Shown in pieces: positions 5,865 through 7,226 of a stretch of 7,226 nucleotides of DNA (position 1 is its first letter; the number at the start of each line of letters is the position of its first letter). The notes under the pieces are model-generated. The model had not been told where the DNA came from and made no database searches. It saw only the letters and a list, made by a program, of their open reading frames with translations. The position numbers were made by a program, and so were the translations under genes. The stretch is from Gammaproteobacteria bacterium (GTDB lineage Bacteria; Pseudomonadota; Gammaproteobacteria; Steroidobacterales; Steroidobacteraceae): NCBI GenBank assembly GCA_030040235.1, contig JASHUC010000232.1:1-7226 (forward strand). Direction: 5' to 3'.

Positions 5865-7226
5865 TTCGGCTGGGCGTAGAGGGTCGTACGCTGTACGAGC
5901 GGCCGGCCGGCCGCACTGGCGATGCGGTCGAGCGCTTCCGCGCTCATCTCCTGACCATTGACGCCGCCCGCGGCACGGGTGATCGACTCGTTCATGAGCG
6001 TACCGCCGAGATCGTTGGCTCCGGCGCGCAGGCAGAAGGCGGCGCCCTGCGCGTTCATCTTCACCCACGAGACTTGAATGTTCGCGAACGCAGGATGCAA
6101 CGCGAGCCGTGCGACGGCATGCATCAGCACCGCCTCGCGAAACGTCGGTCCGGGGCGCGCGAGTCCCTTGCGCCACAGCGGCGCTTCCATGTGCACGAAC
6201 GGCAGCGGTACGAATTCGGTGAACCCGCCGGTACGATCCTGAAGCTCTCGCAAGCGCAGGAGATGCCGCGCCCAGTGAACCGGCTGGTCAACGTGGCCGA
6301 ACATGATGGTCGCGGTGCTGCGCAGCCCCGCGGCGTGCGCCGTCTGCATCACCTCGAGCCACTCGGCCGTGGTGAGCTTGTCTGGGCAGATGATCCGGCG
6401 CACCTCATCATCCAGGATCTCCGCCGCGGTGCCGGGCAGTGTCGAGAGTCCCGCGGCTTTCAAGCGGCGCAGGAACGTCTCGAGCGACACCCCGAGCGTG
6501 CGCGCGCCGTGGGTCACCTCGAGAGGCGAAAATGCATGCGCGTGCATGGCGGGCACCGCCGCCTTCACGGCGGCGACGATGTCGAGATAGGTCCGGCCGG
6601 TGAACTCCGGATGAATGCCGCCTTGCAGGCACACCTCGGTCGCCCCGCGTGCGGCGGCCTCGGCGGTGCGCCGCGCGATCTCCTCCAGATCGAGCCGGTA
6701 GGCGGGCCCGCGCAGCGCCTTCGTGCCGCTCTTGGAGAAGGCGCAGAACCCGCACCGATAGAGGCAGATATTGGTGTAGTTGATGTTGCGGTTGACGACG
6801 TAGGTCACCTGCGGACCGGCCACCGCCTCACGTAGACGATCCGCAGCCGCGAGGATGGCCGCGAGATCGGCGCCTTCGGCGCCGAAGAGCGCGACGAGCT
6901 CCTCGACCTCGAGCGCGCTGCCGGCCGCGGCGCGATCGAGGATGCGGCGGATGGGGCGCGAGGGAGCGTCCCGCGGGAGGCTCTTCAGCCACGCGGAGCT
7001 CGACTCCGGAATCGGCTGGGCGCTCCCCGCGCACCAGCCATCGATGCGTGCCCGGCCGCTCGCGTCGGTGCGCGTGCGCAGCACCGGCTGCAGGGCCCCG
7101 TCCACCCAGCGCCAGGGCTCACGCGCGAAGGCCGGTGTAATCGCGAGCCGCTCGATGAGCGTGCGCCCTGCGGCTCGTGTCTGCTCCGCGAGCGCCGCGA
7201 GCTGCGGCCAGGGGGCCTCCGGATTG
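5786..7226 (-). CDS. fbiC: FO synthase, CofG-CofH fusion (FbiC), N-terminus beyond window
   Basis: FO synthase is a two-domain radical-SAM enzyme. CofG and CofH together build the deazaflavin FO from tyrosine and 5-amino-6-ribitylamino-uracil. The frame is open from the right edge, with 479 residues visible. Residues 1-42 (NPEAPWPQLAALAEQT, ERLAITPAFA, PWRWVD) look like the end of a CofG domain, and a linker follows. The CofH domain starts before NRNINYTNICLYRCGFC, whose Cys-x3-Cys-x2-Cys (codons 6766-6743) binds the [4Fe-4S] cluster. Other CofH segments are EVCLQGGIHPEFTG, HAHAFSPLEV, LPGTAAEILDDEVRRIICPDK, TATIMFGHV, FVPLPFVH, WVKMNAQGA, NDLGGTLMNESITRAAG and the terminal GRPLVQRTTLY. About 26 residues follow that motif. 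The last 25 overlap rseP, and this tail lacks family character. The GTG at 7105 is internal, not the start. Confidence 0.93.
   Translation of the reverse strand, partial: NPEAPWPQLAALAEQTRAAGRTLIERLAITPAFAREPWRWVDGALQPVLRTRTDASGRARIDGWCAGSAQPIPESSSAWLKSLPRDAPSRPIRRILDRAAAGSALEVEELVALFGAEGADLAAILAAADRLREAVAGPQVTYVVNRNINYTNICLYRCGFCAFSKSGTKALRGPAYRLDLEEIARRTAEAAARGATEVCLQGGIHPEFTGRTYLDIVAAVKAAVPAMHAHAFSPLEVTHGARTLGVSLETFLRRLKAAGLSTLPGTAAEILDDEVRRIICPDKLTTAEWLEVMQTAHAAGLRSTATIMFGHVDQPVHWARHLLRLRELQDRTGGFTEFVPLPFVHMEAPLWRKGLARPGPTFREAVLMHAVARLALHPAFANIQVSWVKMNAQGAAFCLRAGANDLGGTLMNESITRAAGGVNGQEMSAEALDRIASAAGRPLVQRTTLYAQPNQPNWRETSLKTATLSSRTSSAMPTC

Noticed and set aside
5741..6835. 364-residue rightward open frame over the rseP end and fbiC
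   Set aside because: It is antisense to the CofH domain with its Cys-x3-Cys-x2-Cys motif. The product is Arg/His/Gly-rich with no family features.
7103..7105. GTG as the start of a stand-alone CofH
   Set aside because: The frame stays open to the window edge, and the 40 upstream residues plus those just after the GTG read as the end of a CofG domain. The gene is a fusion that continues beyond the window.
1..7226. Mobile elements, CRISPR arrays, tRNA or rRNA genes, phage or toxin-antitoxin genes
   Set aside because: No transposase or integrase frames, no regularly spaced repeats and no tRNA-like arms were seen. The short inverted repeats are small and expected in GC-rich DNA.

Overview
This is a high-G+C window that reads as ordinary, densely packed chromosome from a Gram-negative bacterium, most likely a proteobacterium (beta- or gammaproteobacterial flavour). 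The main reasons are an RseP-type site-2 protease with two PDZ domains, a lipobox-bearing lipoprotein, and a CE4 deacetylase of a type I associate with those groups. This taxonomic call is inference from protein family resemblance, not from a search.

Layout, left to right. A leftward gene runs off the left edge and encodes a predicted lipoprotein with a DUF4382-like domain and a DUF5666-like repeat (964 down to 1). A 246-bp divergent intergenic region follows. Two tightly coupled rightward genes, cofE (1211-1990) and cofC (1990-2646), encode late steps of coenzyme F420 synthesis. A leftward short-chain dehydrogenase/reductase of the retinol-dehydrogenase type (3502-2618) meets cofC tail to tail with a 29-bp overlap. 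Divergently from it starts a polysaccharide-deacetylase (NodB/CE4) protein (about 3501-4382), followed by rseP (4488-5864). The right end is a leftward gene (7226 down to 5786) whose visible part is the end of a CofG domain plus a whole CofH domain. It is therefore a fused FO synthase (FbiC), and its 3' end overlaps the 3' end of rseP by 79 bp.

How the genes work together. FbiC makes the deazaflavin chromophore FO from a tyrosine and a flavin-pathway intermediate. CofC activates a three-carbon phospho-acid with GTP. CofD, not in the window, would join the two, and CofE adds the glutamate tail. Three of the four core F420 activities therefore lie within about 6 kb, split into two opposed units with rseP, a deacetylase and an SDR between them. 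Neither CofE nor any other protein here carries the nitroreductase-like domain of actinobacterial FbiB.

No RNA genes, mobile elements, CRISPR arrays or integration signatures were seen. The most interesting points are F420 synthesis in a Gram-negative-looking background, rseP standing apart from its usual dxr/bamA neighbours, and several overlapping gene ends and starts.
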